This document shows, piece by piece, positions 16,190-25,203 of a DNA stretch of 64,000 nucleotides. Made by a program: the position numbers and the translations under genes. Each line of letters begins with the position of its first letter. Position 1 is the stretch's first letter. The notes beneath the pieces were generated by a model, which had not been told where the DNA came from, searched no databases, and was given only the letters and a program-made list of their open reading frames with translations. This DNA is from Pseudoduganella ginsengisoli (GTDB lineage Bacteria > Pseudomonadota > Gammaproteobacteria > Burkholderiales > Burkholderiaceae_D). The stretch is from the NCBI RefSeq assembly GCF_009720865.1, contig NZ_WNLA01000011.1, positions 62,001 to 126,000 of the forward strand, in the 5' to 3' direction.

Positions 16190-18121
16190 TTACGCTGCCG
16201 CGTCCAGCTCCACGAATTCTGCATTGATGGCAATGCTGATGGCGCCAGACAGTTCAGACAACTGCACTTTTAATTGTTCCAATTCAGCCTGGCTTTGCTC
16301 GAACGCTTCGATTTTCTGTTCCAGGTCGTCCGTCGCATCGTGGATGCGCTGGATCGATGCCTGCCGGTGTTTCAATTGTTCCTTGTGCTGGCGGATTTGC
16401 GCCTCCAGCGGCGCCATGATGACTTTCAGCCATGCTTCCGCATCCGCATTGGCAGCCTTGAAACAGCGCTTGACGGACGATGCAATGGAATCAAAGAAGC
16501 GCTCGATCAGCACGACGCGGCTGGTGGTCAGCAGCGTCATCGTGCCGAATTGCTTGTCATAGATATCTTCGATGTCGGCGATTTCATCGCGGTATTTGTC
16601 GAGCGTGAACGCCATCGGCGGCGCCAGCGACAAGCCATGTTCGGCCGAGAATTTGCGGTACATGACATCCATCATGTCGCGGATTTCATCGATCTTGTGT
16701 TCGGACGCCAGCAAATCCTGGCGGATGCCGGCAAAGAATGCCTTGACGGCTTCGCGCATGCCCAGCGTAAAACGGCTGCGCGCCATGGCGTCGCGCACGG
16801 CAAGCACGTGGTCGCGCAAGATATCCATGCCCATGTTCGTGTACAGCTCCGTGGACAGCCGCGTAAACACGGCGCGCGTAGCCTGCAGCTTGAACAGGCT
16901 GCTGTCGAATTCTTTCTTTTCCGCTTCCACGCGCTTGACCATGTGCGCAATGACGCTCTGGTTCTTGCCCCGCAAGCTTTTTAATTCATGCAATTGTTCG
17001 ACGATGCCCCGCATGCGGGCGCCAATCAGCGCCTGCTGCGCGGAAGACAGCGTATGCAAGTCATGCGCCAGCTGTTTGCGCACGATGTCTTTTTTTGCCG
17101 GTATCAATTCATCGAACAGCGCCCGTTCCAGTTCGCCCAGCCGGCTCTTTTGCAGCAAGCCCGCTTCATTGGTGATTTTCGCCACCAGCGCTTTTTGCGC
17201 GGACACGGGAAATACCTGGCGCGGTTCCAGCGACAGCATATGCGCCGCATGTTCCTGTTGCCGGCTGATGGCGCTGTTGACTTCCTCGTCGCTGCGCAAC
17301 TCGTCCCACATGCTGTCGATTTTATTGAGCACGACGAGGCGGCCGGCGCCGCTGCCGATATGCTGGCGCCACACTTCGATATCGCTCTTGGTGACGCCCG
17401 TATCGGCAGCCAGGATAAACAGCACGGCGTGCGCGTGCGGGATCAAATTCAGCGTCAGTTCCGGTTCCGTGCCGATGGCGTTCAAACCCGGCGTATCGAG
17501 GATGACCAAACCCTGTTTCAGCAGTGGATGGGGGAAGTTGATGATGGCGTGGCGCCACAGCGAGATTTCCACGAGGCCGTCGTCATCCAGGGTAGCGGCC
17601 ATGTCGGGATCGTTTTCATCGTACAGGCCATAGCGCTTGGCTTCTTCCACGCTGACATGGCGCGTCAGGCACACCTGGCGGAACACGTCGTGCATGGATT
17701 CCGGCGCCTCCAGGTCCAGTGGCAGCATGGTCCACGCGGACGCCTGTTCGCGGTAATCGCTGGTGGACAGGTTTTCCGCCCGCGTTTCTATCGGCAGCAG
17801 GCGGATGCATGGCGGCCATGCCGGGTCGTACAGCAATTCAGTCGGGCACATCGTGGTACGTCCCGCGGCGGACGGGAGGATGCGCTGGCCGTAATCGGCA
17901 AAGAAAATCGCGTTGATCAGTTCAGATTTGCCGCGCGAGAATTCCGCCACGAAGGCGACCGACAGCTTGTCATCGGACAGCCGCGCCAGCGTGCGGGCCA
18001 GGCGCTGTTCCGTGGCCGCATCGGCCAGCTCGGCGCTGGCGATCCAGGCCTGGTATCGTTTCAGGGCGGACATCACGCCGTGCCGCCACGCACTGTATTG
18101 TTCCAGGTCTTTTACCACCAT
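16190..18121 (-). CDS. Dynamin-family GTPase
   Basis: This 643-aa bacterial dynamin-like protein has a P-loop AEFSRGKS (about 59-66; the first Gly of GxxxxGKS is Ala), switch II DTPGLNAIG, and the base-specificity motif NKID. The rest is long helical stalk, with a coiled-coil near the C-terminus (EQKIEAFEQSQAELEQLK). Such proteins remodel or stabilise membranes. No transmembrane segment is obvious. It is encoded between mutM and mutY on the same strand with gaps of 10-15 bp, so it is probably in an operon with them. Confidence 0.85.
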   Translation of the reverse strand: MVVKDLEQYSAWRHGVMSALKRYQAWIASAELADAATEQRLARTLARLSDDKLSVAFVAEFSRGKSELINAIFFADYGQRILPSAAGRTTMCPTELLYDPAWPPCIRLLPIETRAENLSTSDYREQASAWTMLPLDLEAPESMHDVFRQVCLTRHVSVEEAKRYGLYDENDPDMAATLDDDGLVEISLWRHAIINFPHPLLKQGLVILDTPGLNAIGTEPELTLNLIPHAHAVLFILAADTGVTKSDIEVWRQHIGSGAGRLVVLNKIDSMWDELRSDEEVNSAISRQQEHAAHMLSLEPRQVFPVSAQKALVAKITNEAGLLQKSRLGELERALFDELIPAKKDIVRKQLAHDLHTLSSAQQALIGARMRGIVEQLHELKSLRGKNQSVIAHMVKRVEAEKKEFDSSLFKLQATRAVFTRLSTELYTNMGMDILRDHVLAVRDAMARSRFTLGMREAVKAFFAGIRQDLLASEHKIDEIRDMMDVMYRKFSAEHGLSLAPPMAFTLDKYRDEIADIEDIYDKQFGTMTLLTTSRVVLIERFFDSIASSVKRCFKAANADAEAWLKVIMAPLEAQIRQHKEQLKHRQASIQRIHDATDDLEQKIEAFEQSQAELEQLKVQLSELSGAISIAINAEFVELDAAA

Positions 18122-18136
18122 ATCAACCTTTCAAGG

Positions 18137-18973
18137 TCACTTCTGGCACTGCACGCAATAAAAAGTCGACCGCTGCCCCTGCTTGATTTGCCGGATCGGC
18201 GTGCCGCACACGCGGCAGGGGATGCCAGTACGATCATAGACGAAATATGTCTGCTGGAAATAGCCTGACTGCCCATTCACGCTGATAAAGTCGCGCAACG
18301 TGCTGCCCCCCTGCACAATGGCCTCAAGCAGCACGTCACGGATGGCTTGCGCGAGTTTTTCATAGCGGGCCAGGCTGATGCGCCGGGCCGGGGTTTTCGG
18401 GTTGATCCCGGCCCGGAACAAGCTTTCCGAACAATAGATATTGCCGACGCCGACCACGATGTCGCCCGCCAGCAGCACTTGCTTGACGGCGGCGCTGCGC
18501 TGGCGCGTCTGGTCATACAGCAGTTTGCCCGTGAAACCGGCTTCCAGTGGTTCCACGCCCAGGCCAAGGAGTAAGGGGTTGTGTTCCAGTGCGCCTTCCT
18601 CATGGCTATGCCACAGCACGGCGCCAAAGCGGCGCGGGTCGGTCAGGCGCAGCACCTGGATGCCGTCTTGCGCACTTTCCACCACCAGGTCGAAATGGTC
18701 GTGTTTAGCCGGCGGTATGCCTGGCGGCAGCACGCGCAGGTGACCGGACATGCCGAGGTGGATGATCAAGGTGCCATGGTCAAAATTGAGCAGCAGGTAT
18801 TTGCCGCGCCGTCCCGTGCCCAGTACCGTGCGCCCTGCCAGCAATTGCGCCAGCTTGGGCGGGAAGGGCCAGCGCAGACCGCTGCGGCGCATGACGACGT
18901 CGCGCACGGTGCGGCGCTCGATATGGGGGGCGACGCCACGGCGCGTCACTTCGACTTCTGGCAATTCAGGCAT
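18137..18973 (-). CDS. mutM: Formamidopyrimidine-DNA glycosylase
   Basis: This 278-aa Fpg/MutM excises oxidised purines and nicks DNA. The N-terminus MPELPEVE gives the catalytic Pro2/Glu3. The C-terminal zinc finger C-x2-C-x16-C-x2-C is present (CRVCGTP ... FYCVQCQ), with the Q-R-S-T-F-Y strand. It is the first gene of the mutM-dynamin-mutY unit and diverges from the TPR lipoprotein gene across about 110 bp. Confidence 0.96.
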   Translation of the reverse strand: MPELPEVEVTRRGVAPHIERRTVRDVVMRRSGLRWPFPPKLAQLLAGRTVLGTGRRGKYLLLNFDHGTLIIHLGMSGHLRVLPPGIPPAKHDHFDLVVESAQDGIQVLRLTDPRRFGAVLWHSHEEGALEHNPLLLGLGVEPLEAGFTGKLLYDQTRQRSAAVKQVLLAGDIVVGVGNIYCSESLFRAGINPKTPARRISLARYEKLAQAIRDVLLEAIVQGGSTLRDFISVNGQSGYFQQTYFVYDRTGIPCRVCGTPIRQIKQGQRSTFYCVQCQK

Positions 18974-19084
18974 GTCAACACAAAATCCTTACAGATTTCC
19001 TTACAAATGTAAGGGCGGGCAAACGCACGGCGGATGGGCGTTGGCGTAAAATCGAATAAGTTTCCGAAACGTCAGGACCATCCT

Positions 19085-20908
19085 TTGAAAAATGCATTCG
19101 CCATTGTAACCCTGTCGGCAGTGCTGTCCGGCTGCGCTGTTGTGCCTTGGCACGCCCCTGCCGAGGCGCCGGCGGCGCCGCCCGCTGCACCTGTCATTCC
19201 CGCCGCGCCGGCGCCGTCGCCGACGGAAGATACGCCGGCCATGCAGGCCGTCGCGGCCGCCGCCGCCGTGCAAGCCAATGAAGCGCTGCCCAGCGTGGAT
19301 TTGACGGCGGACTTGTTTTACAAGTTGACGAAGGCGGAACTGGATTTCAAGCGGGGACAATGGCAAAGCGCGTACGTGACCATGATGGTGCTGGCGCAGC
19401 AGACGCGCGACCCGCGCCTGGCGCAGCGTTCGGCGGAAATGGCGCTGGCTGCCAAGCAGGGCGGCGAAGCCATGGCGGCGATCCGCCTGTGGCGCGAACT
19501 GGCGCCGGAATCCGACGAAGCCGCGCAATATTTCCTCGGCTTTGCCGTGCTGGGCGATGACTTGTCGGAAGCGGAACAGGCGTTTACGCAGCGGCTGAAG
19601 AAAAGCCCGCCAGCCGCCCGTGGCCTGGCCATGTTCCAGATGCAGCAATTCCTGCTGCGCGCGAAAGACAAGGCAGCGGCTTTTGCCCTGATGGAGCGCG
19701 TGCTGGCGCCTTATACGGGCCAGCTGGAAACCCACCTGGTGCTGGCGCAGGGCGCTTTTGCCAATAATGAAGCGCTGCGCGCCGCGGCGGAAGCGCGACG
19801 CGCCCTGTCCATCAAGCCGGATTCCGAATTGGCGCTGCTGACGATGGCGCAGGTGACGCCGGATCCGGAAATCGTCAAGAAATTGGTGACGGATTTCCTC
19901 GCGAAGTACCCGCAGGCGCGCGAAGTGCGCGCCGCTTATGCGCGCATGCTGGTCGAGCAAAAACAGTATGACAAGGCGCGCAATGAATTCGAGACCTTGC
20001 TGAAGGGCCAGCCGGATAATCCTGCCACGTTGTATGCACTGGGCATTATGGCCATGCAGGCGACGGACATCAATGCCGCGGAAGGCTATTTCCAGCACTT
20101 TGTCGAAGTGCTGGAAAAAGAAGGCGGCGAAGACCGCGACCCGACCAAGGCGCTGCTGATCCTCGCGCAAATCGCGGAAGAAAAGGGCGACCTGGCAGCC
20201 GCGCAGGGCTGGCTGGACCGCGTGGATAACAATGACGCCCGCATGATGCTGACGGTGCGCCTGAAGCGCGCGCATTTGGCGGCCCGCATGGGCGACCTGG
20301 AAGGCGCCCGCAAGCAGCTGGCGCAAATCAAGACGGACGATCCGGCGGAACAGGCGCAAATCATCCAGACCGATGCGCAATTGCTGCGTGATGGCGGCCA
20401 GCCGCTGGAAGCCTATAAAGTGCTGGAAGACGGCGTGCTGCGCTACCCGAACAGCCCGGACTTGCTGTATGACTTCGCACTGGCGGCGGAAAAAATGGGC
20501 AAGGTGGAATTGATGGAAACGAGCCTGCGCAAAGTCATGGAGATGTCGCCGGATAACCACCACGCCTATAACGCGCTTGGTTATTCGCTGGCAGAGCGCA
20601 ACCAGCGCCTCGACGAAGCATATGCGCTGATCGACAAAGCCATGCAAATGGCGCCGGGCGACCCGTTCATCATGGATAGCCTGGGCTGGGTCAATTACCG
20701 CATGGGCAAATTGAAAGAGGCGGAAACCTTGCTGCGCCGCGCGTATGCATTGCGCAGCGATCCGGAAATTGCCGTGCACCTGGGCGAAGTGCTGTGGGCG
20801 CAAGGGGACAAGGCGGGTGCGCAAGGCTTGTGGCGCGAAGCGCGCGCCAAGGATCCGCACAACGATGTATTGAAGAGTACGTTGGCACGGCTGAATACCA
20901 GCCTGTGA
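19085..20908 (+). CDS. TPR-repeat outer-membrane-type lipoprotein
   Basis: This roughly 607-aa protein has a lipoprotein signal (L-S-G-C, Cys about 17), an Ala/Pro linker, and tandem tetratricopeptide repeats over most of its length (for example NAAEGYFQHFVEVLEKEGG and LDEAYALIDKAMQMAPGDP). It is probably a protein-interaction scaffold at the envelope. I chose the TTG at 19085 (LKNAFAIV) because it gives a compact lipoprotein signal and has AGGA upstream. The ATG at 19034 would place 17 basic residues before it. It precedes lolB by 21 bp, a common pairing in betaproteobacteria. Confidence 0.8.
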   Translation: MKNAFAIVTLSAVLSGCAVVPWHAPAEAPAAPPAAPVIPAAPAPSPTEDTPAMQAVAAAAAVQANEALPSVDLTADLFYKLTKAELDFKRGQWQSAYVTMMVLAQQTRDPRLAQRSAEMALAAKQGGEAMAAIRLWRELAPESDEAAQYFLGFAVLGDDLSEAEQAFTQRLKKSPPAARGLAMFQMQQFLLRAKDKAAAFALMERVLAPYTGQLETHLVLAQGAFANNEALRAAAEARRALSIKPDSELALLTMAQVTPDPEIVKKLVTDFLAKYPQAREVRAAYARMLVEQKQYDKARNEFETLLKGQPDNPATLYALGIMAMQATDINAAEGYFQHFVEVLEKEGGEDRDPTKALLILAQIAEEKGDLAAAQGWLDRVDNNDARMMLTVRLKRAHLAARMGDLEGARKQLAQIKTDDPAEQAQIIQTDAQLLRDGGQPLEAYKVLEDGVLRYPNSPDLLYDFALAAEKMGKVELMETSLRKVMEMSPDNHHAYNALGYSLAERNQRLDEAYALIDKAMQMAPGDPFIMDSLGWVNYRMGKLKEAETLLRRAYALRSDPEIAVHLGEVLWAQGDKAGAQGLWREARAKDPHNDVLKSTLARLNTSL

Positions 20909-20929
20909 TGTCTTTTCTCTTAAAACCTT

Positions 20930-21544
20930 ATGCATAAACTGATACCGCTGCTGCTGGCAGCTGCGCTGGCCGGTTGCGCCAGCGCGCCGGAACGTCCGGC
21001 CGGTGCGCCGCCATCCGGGCCCGTGGCGCCTTATACGGACACCATCGAGCTGGCCGGCAAAATCAATGTGGCCTATACCAAGGATGGCAACCAGGAACAC
21101 TTGATCGGCCGCTTCGAGTGGCGCCAAAGCGCGCAGCGCACGGATGTGACGATCTTGAGCCCACTGGGCCAGACCGTCGCGTACATCACCGTGACACCGC
21201 AACAAGCGACACTGCAGGAAGGCAGCAAGCCGCTGCGCACGGCGGAAAACATCGACGCCCTCAGCGCGCAGGCGCTGGGCTGGACCTTGCCCGTCTCCGG
21301 CATGCGCGAATGGCTGCAAGGCTATGCAACGGCTGCCCATGGCAAGCATTTTCGTGCCAGTCCCCAGGATACGACAGTGACGACGGCCGATGGCTGGCGT
21401 CTCAACTATGTTTCGTGGCACGATGCATCTGCGGCCGGCGAACCGGGTGCACCCAAGCCCAAGCGTATCGACGCGGAGCGGGGCGCGACCGGCCAGATTG
21501 ACGCGATGACGATCCAGGTGGTCCTTGACGCCCCAGCTCAATAA
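20930..21544 (+). CDS. lolB: Outer-membrane lipoprotein receptor LolB
   Basis: This 204-aa lipoprotein accepts lipoproteins from LolA and inserts them into the outer membrane. The signal peptide ends in L-A-G-C (Cys16). The body has the LolA/LolB half-barrel pattern, with F-E-W-R and G-x-W-R-L-N-Y-V-x-W strands, and W-T-L-P-V-x-G-M-R-x-W-L-x-G in the middle, typical of LolB. It is encoded between the TPR lipoprotein and ispE, the usual hemM/lolB-ispE order. Confidence 0.92.
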   Translation: MHKLIPLLLAAALAGCASAPERPAGAPPSGPVAPYTDTIELAGKINVAYTKDGNQEHLIGRFEWRQSAQRTDVTILSPLGQTVAYITVTPQQATLQEGSKPLRTAENIDALSAQALGWTLPVSGMREWLQGYATAAHGKHFRASPQDTTVTTADGWRLNYVSWHDASAAGEPGAPKPKRIDAERGATGQIDAMTIQVVLDAPAQ

Positions 21545-21560
21545 AGAACACAAATATTGT

Positions 21561-22442
21561 ATGACCAGCCTGACCCATTGCCCGGCCCCTGCCAAACTGA
21601 ACTTATTCCTGCACGTGACGGGCCGCCGCCCGGACGGCTACCACTTGCTGCAAACCGCGTTCCAGCTAATCGACCGCGGCGACGTGCTGCACGTGCACCT
21701 GCGCGACGATAAAGAGTTGCGCCGCACCAGCGACATTCCCGGCGTGCCGGAAGAACAAGACTTGGTGATCCGTGCGGCGAAACTGCTGCAGGCGGAAGTG
21801 CTGCGCCGTACCGGCATGCTGCCGCGCGGCGCCAATATCGCCGTCGATAAAGTCTTGCCCATGGGGGGCGGCCTGGGCGGCGGCTCGTCCGATGCCGCGA
21901 CGGTATTGATGGCGCTGAATAAACTGTGGAACGCCGGGCTGAAGCGGGAAGAGTTGATGGCGCTGGGCTTGCCGCTGGGCGCTGACATTCCCTTCTTTAT
22001 CTTTGGTGAAACCGCTTTTGCCGAAGGCGTGGGCGAAGCGCTGCAAGCTGTAGACGTGCCGGACTGCTGGTATGTGGTCATAGAACCCGGTGTTTCCGTG
22101 CCGACCGCGCAAATATTTACGAGCGAGCATTTGACAAGGAACACACCACCCGTTAATATGGCGGCCTTCTGCAGCTACTACAGCGAACAACGTGAGCTGA
22201 AGCAGTTCGGAAAAAATGATTTGCAGCAGGTTGCAACCCGCTTGTACCCGCAAGTAGCAAAAGCCATCGAATGGCTGGCGCAATTTGGCGATGCAAGGAT
22301 GACGGGTTCCGGAGCTTGTGTATTTTGCGCCTTCGCAGATGAAGGCCAGGCAAATGCGGTGCTTGAAAAAGCACGCGGTGTCTGGACTGCCTGGAAAGCA
22401 AAATCACTGAAAAAGCATCCGATTGCCGCAAAGCTGATTTAA
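21561..22442 (+). CDS. ispE: 4-diphosphocytidyl-2-C-methyl-D-erythritol kinase
   Basis: This 293-aa GHMP kinase of the MEP isoprenoid pathway shows PAPAKLNLFLHV at the N-terminus and the ATP-binding PMGGGLGGGSSDAA. The C-terminal G-S-G-A-C-V-F motif is also present. The ATG at 21561 places the conserved substrate-binding strand 9 residues in; an in-frame start 12 codons earlier overlaps lolB and is less likely. It is followed by a promoter and tRNA-Gln. Confidence 0.95.
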   Translation: MTSLTHCPAPAKLNLFLHVTGRRPDGYHLLQTAFQLIDRGDVLHVHLRDDKELRRTSDIPGVPEEQDLVIRAAKLLQAEVLRRTGMLPRGANIAVDKVLPMGGGLGGGSSDAATVLMALNKLWNAGLKREELMALGLPLGADIPFFIFGETAFAEGVGEALQAVDVPDCWYVVIEPGVSVPTAQIFTSEHLTRNTPPVNMAAFCSYYSEQRELKQFGKNDLQQVATRLYPQVAKAIEWLAQFGDARMTGSGACVFCAFADEGQANAVLEKARGVWTAWKAKSLKKHPIAAKLI

Positions 22443-22481
22443 TAACTAATATAGAAATTAAGTCAGTGCAGTAAAAAAGAT

Positions 22482-22509
22482 TTGCTTAGCGTCAAAAACG
22501 GTGTATAAT
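22482..22509 (+). promoter_or_regulatory. Promoter of tRNA-Gln
   Basis: TTGCTT (22482-22487), a 16-bp spacer and a perfect TATAAT (22504-22509) lie about 40 bp before the mature tRNA. A GC-rich stretch (CGCCCC) follows the -10, as in stringent tRNA promoters. Confidence 0.75.
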
Positions 22510-22547
22510 ACGCCCCGTCGAAAACGACAAGCAGTAAGTTTCAGCGT

Positions 22548-22624
22548 AGGGGAATCGCCAAGCTGGTTAAGGCACCGGATTTTGATTCCGGCATACCAAG
22601 GTTCGAATCCTTGTTCCCCTGCCA
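22548..22624 (+). tRNA. tRNA-Gln (anticodon UUG)
   Basis: The cloverleaf is complete. The 7-bp acceptor AGGGGAA pairs with TTCCCCT. The anticodon stem CCGGA/TCCGG encloses the loop TTTTGAT, giving anticodon TTG. The T-arm is CAAGG-TTCGAAT-CCTTG, and CCA is encoded at the 3' end (22622-22624). Gln-tRNA upstream of prs is a common betaproteobacterial order. Confidence 0.97.
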
Positions 22625-22777
22625 CCAATTCTCTCCGGATCTGTCGATGCAGCAGCGTCCAGTCGGAGTAAAATATCAGATACCAAACGGTATCAGCAAA
22701 ATCCGGGCGTGATGTTCTCATCCTGCCCGGTATTCACGTAAAGAATCACTCTACAATTTTTTTCTCTGGGACTCCCT

Positions 22778-23728
22778 ATGGCTTACGAAAACCTGATGGT
22801 TTTTACCGGCAACGCTAACCCTGCGCTCGCGGAGGGGGTCGCAAAGAACCTCGGCATTCCAGTCGGCAAAGCAGTTGTATCGAAATTCTCCGACGGCGAA
22901 GTCATGGTCGAAATTAACGAAAACGTCCGTGGTAAAGACGTGTTCGTACTGCAGTCGACCTGCGCACCGACCAACGACAGCCTGATGGAACTGATCTTGA
23001 TGGTCGACGCGCTGAAGCGCGCTTCCGCAGGCCGTATCACCGCAGCAATCCCTTACTTTGGCTATGCCCGCCAGGACCGCCGTCCTCGTTCGGCCCGTGT
23101 TGCGATCTCCGCGAAAGTGGTGGCCAACATGCTGGAAAGCGCCGGCGTGGAACGCGTGTTGATCATGGATCTGCACGCTGACCAAATCCAGGGCTTCTTC
23201 GACATTCCAGTCGACAATATCTACGCATCCCCGATCCTGCTGGGCGACCTGCAGAAGAAGGCCGAAGAAAACCTGCTGGTGGTATCGCCGGACGTCGGCG
23301 GCGTGGTTCGCGCCCGTGCACTGGCAAAGCGCCTGGGTTGCGACCTGGCCATCATCGACAAGCGCCGTCCAAAAGCCAACGTTTCCGAAGTGATGAACAT
23401 CATCGGTGAAGTGGAAGGCCGTAACTGCGTCATCATGGACGACATGGTGGACACCGCCGGCACGCTGGTCAAAGCAGCGGACGTGCTGAAAGAGCGCGGC
23501 GCCAAGAAAGTTATCGCATATTGCACGCACCCGGTTCTGTCCGGCCCGGCAATCGAGCGCATCACGAATTCGTCGCTGGACGAACTGGTGGTGACCGACA
23601 CGATTCCGCTGTCCGAAGCCGGCAAGGCTTGCCCGAAGATCCGTCAGCTGACTTGCGCGCCACTGCTGGCAGAAACCTTCAAACGCATTATCAAGGGCGA
23701 TTCCGTGATCTCCCTGTTCATCGACTAA
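22778..23728 (+). CDS. prs: Ribose-phosphate pyrophosphokinase
   Basis: This 316-aa enzyme makes PRPP from ribose 5-phosphate and ATP for purine, pyrimidine, His, Trp and NAD synthesis. The catalytic flexible loop contains YARQDRRPRSARV, and the PRPP-binding loop is VIMDDMVDTAGTL. The full length matches class I PRPP synthetases. The leader between tRNA-Gln and the ATG is about 150 bp and contains a small GATACC-AAAC-GGTATC hairpin (22679-22694) of unknown role. Confidence 0.97.
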   Translation: MAYENLMVFTGNANPALAEGVAKNLGIPVGKAVVSKFSDGEVMVEINENVRGKDVFVLQSTCAPTNDSLMELILMVDALKRASAGRITAAIPYFGYARQDRRPRSARVAISAKVVANMLESAGVERVLIMDLHADQIQGFFDIPVDNIYASPILLGDLQKKAEENLLVVSPDVGGVVRARALAKRLGCDLAIIDKRRPKANVSEVMNIIGEVEGRNCVIMDDMVDTAGTLVKAADVLKERGAKKVIAYCTHPVLSGPAIERITNSSLDELVVTDTIPLSEAGKACPKIRQLTCAPLLAETFKRIIKGDSVISLFID

Positions 23729-23757
23729 AAAAGTAGCATATAATACCGATCCCTCGG

Positions 23758-23793
23758 CGGCGCGACCGGTTTTCCGGTTGCGCCGCTGTTTTT
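23758..23793 (+). terminator. Intrinsic terminator after prs
   Basis: A 12-bp stem (CGGCGCGACCGG / CCGGTTGCGCCG, one G-T wobble) with a TTTT loop is followed by CTGTTTTT, a textbook rho-independent terminator. A TATAAT (23739-23744) sits just before it, so the hairpin could also act as an attenuator for a transcript starting here. Confidence 0.85.
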
Positions 23794-23796
23794 ACG

Positions 23797-23823
23797 AAGC
23801 GCCCTGGTCGCGGGGCGCTTTTC
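23797..23823 (+). terminator. Second hairpin in the rplY leader
   Basis: A perfect 8-bp stem (AAGCGCCC / GGGCGCTT), 8-nt loop, ends in a T-run (TTTT counting the last two stem bases). It lies 3 bp after the first terminator and is either a back-up terminator or part of a structured rplY leader. Confidence 0.6.
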
Positions 23824-23852
23824 ACACGAGGCGTGAGCCTTGTATAGCTAGT

Positions 23853-23881
23853 GGTACCTGACACTTTTGGTATCAGGCACC
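23853..23881. repeat. Imperfect 29-bp palindrome, possible dispersed repeat
   Basis: GGTACCTGACAC and GGTATCAGGCACC flank a TTTT centre, forming an imperfect inverted repeat 22 bp before the rplY start. Palindromes of this general CTGACAC/GTGTCAG type recur in intergenic regions of some betaproteobacterial genomes. Only one copy was noticed in this window. Confidence 0.45.
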
Positions 23882-23903
23882 ATACATAAAATTGGAGTTT
23901 CAA

Positions 23904-24521
23904 ATGAAAGTAGTTGCATTCAAACGCGAACTGCAGGGCACGGGTGCGAGCCGCCGCCTGCGTAATTCCGGCCAAACCCCAGGCATCATCTACGGCGGCT
24001 CCGAAGCCCCAGTGACGATCGCTCTGGACCACAACGCCCTGTTCCACGCTCTGAAAAAAGAAGCGTTCCACTCGTCCGTTCTGGACATGGAAATCGACGG
24101 CGTGACCCAGCCAGTACTGCTGCGTGACTTCCAGATGCACGCTTACAAACAACTGGTTCTGCACGCTGACTTCCAGCGCGTTGACGCAAACACCAAAGTT
24201 CACCTGAAAGTTGCTCTGCACTTCGTGAACGCTGAAGTGTCGCCAGCTGTGAAACTGCACGCTGCGACCATCTCGCACGTCGCCAACGAAATCGAAGTTC
24301 TGTGCCTGCCATCGGCTCTGCCAGAATTCATCACCGTTGACCTGTCGAACGTGGAAGTTGGCCAGTCCGTACACGTGTCCGACATCAAGCTGCCAGAAGG
24401 CGTGACCGCTGTGACCCACGGCAAAAACCTGACCATCGCTACCGTTTCGGTACCAGCTGGCCAAGTTTCCGCTGAAGCTGCTGCTGCTCCTGCACCAGAA
24501 GCCAAAAAAGGCAAGAAGTAA
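23904..24521 (+). CDS. rplY: 50S ribosomal protein L25 (CTC family)
   Basis: This 205-aa long-form L25 binds 5S rRNA. The N-terminal L25 domain (KRELQGTGASRRLRNSGQTPG) is followed by the TL5/CTC beta domain and an Ala/Pro/Lys tail. The ATG at 23904 is preceded by TTGGAG; an in-frame ATG 4 codons earlier lies on the SD itself. Codon use is that of a highly expressed gene, with fewer rare codons than its neighbours. It is followed by a strong terminator. Confidence 0.95.
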   Translation: MKVVAFKRELQGTGASRRLRNSGQTPGIIYGGSEAPVTIALDHNALFHALKKEAFHSSVLDMEIDGVTQPVLLRDFQMHAYKQLVLHADFQRVDANTKVHLKVALHFVNAEVSPAVKLHAATISHVANEIEVLCLPSALPEFITVDLSNVEVGQSVHVSDIKLPEGVTAVTHGKNLTIATVSVPAGQVSAEAAAAPAPEAKKGKK

Positions 24522-24556
24522 TCTTTGATGCACCGTCTGCGGACGGTACTCAAGTG

Positions 24557-24587
24557 AAAAAACCCCGCTAGCCGGGGTTTTTTTGTA
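24557..24587 (+). terminator. Intrinsic terminator after rplY
   Basis: AAACCCCG-CTAGC-CGGGGTTT followed by a T-run (TTTTTTT in all) is a classic rho-independent terminator 36 bp after the rplY stop. A-runs on the left make it potentially bidirectional. Confidence 0.92.
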
Positions 24588-24616
24588 TCCTCACGTTTTT
24601 TCACACCAGCACACCA

Positions 24617-25201
24617 ATGTCCATCCGCCTGATCGTCGGCCTCGGCAACCCCGGCCCGGAATATGAACAAACCCGCCACAATGCCGGCTTTTGGCTGGTC
24701 GATAATCTGGCCAACAGTTTGCCGGGCGCGCGCCTGCAGCGCGAAACCCGCTTCAATGCGCTGATGGCGAAGACGTCACTGGGGGGCAAGGAATTGTGGC
24801 TGCTGGAACCGCAAACGTATATGAACCGCTCCGGCCAGTCGGTCGGCGCGCTGGCCCGTTTTTACAAGATCAATCCCGACGAAGTGCTGGTAGTGCACGA
24901 TGAACTGGATTTGCCTCCCGGCTCGGCCAAGCTGAAAAAGGGTGGCTCGTCGGGCGGCCATAATGGCTTGAAAGACATCACATCCGCATTGGGCACGCAG
25001 GATTACTGGCGGCTGCGCATCGGCATCGGCCACCCGCGCACGTTGAACCTGGCGCAGCCGGTGGCGGATTTCGTGCTGCACCGTCCGCGCCGCGATGAGC
25101 AATTGCTGATCGATGAATCGATAGAAAAAGCGCTGCGGATTATTCCGATTGCAGTTGCCGGCGACTTCCCGAAGGCGACGATGGAACTGCATACGGCCTA
25201 A
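24617..25201 (+). CDS. pth: Peptidyl-tRNA hydrolase
   Basis: This 194-aa enzyme recycles peptidyl-tRNA. It shows VGLGNPGPEYEQTRHNAGFW (substrate site and catalytic His), the Y-M-N-x-S-G motif, and H-D-E-L-D-L-P-P-G with the catalytic-site Asp. The gene order prs-rplY-pth is conserved in betaproteobacteria. Confidence 0.96.
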   Translation: MSIRLIVGLGNPGPEYEQTRHNAGFWLVDNLANSLPGARLQRETRFNALMAKTSLGGKELWLLEPQTYMNRSGQSVGALARFYKINPDEVLVVHDELDLPPGSAKLKKGGSSGGHNGLKDITSALGTQDYWRLRIGIGHPRTLNLAQPVADFVLHRPRRDEQLLIDESIEKALRIIPIAVAGDFPKATMELHTA

Positions 25202-25203
25202 GA

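Noticed and set aside
19001..21595. An 864-aa antisense open frame over the TPR gene and lolB
   Set aside because: His/Arg/Gln-rich shadow composition; the sense strand carries clear TPR and LolB proteins with signals.
22548..22624. Integration of a mobile element at tRNA-Gln
   Set aside because: The tRNA is followed directly by the conserved prs gene; no integrase or repeated 3' tRNA end was seen.
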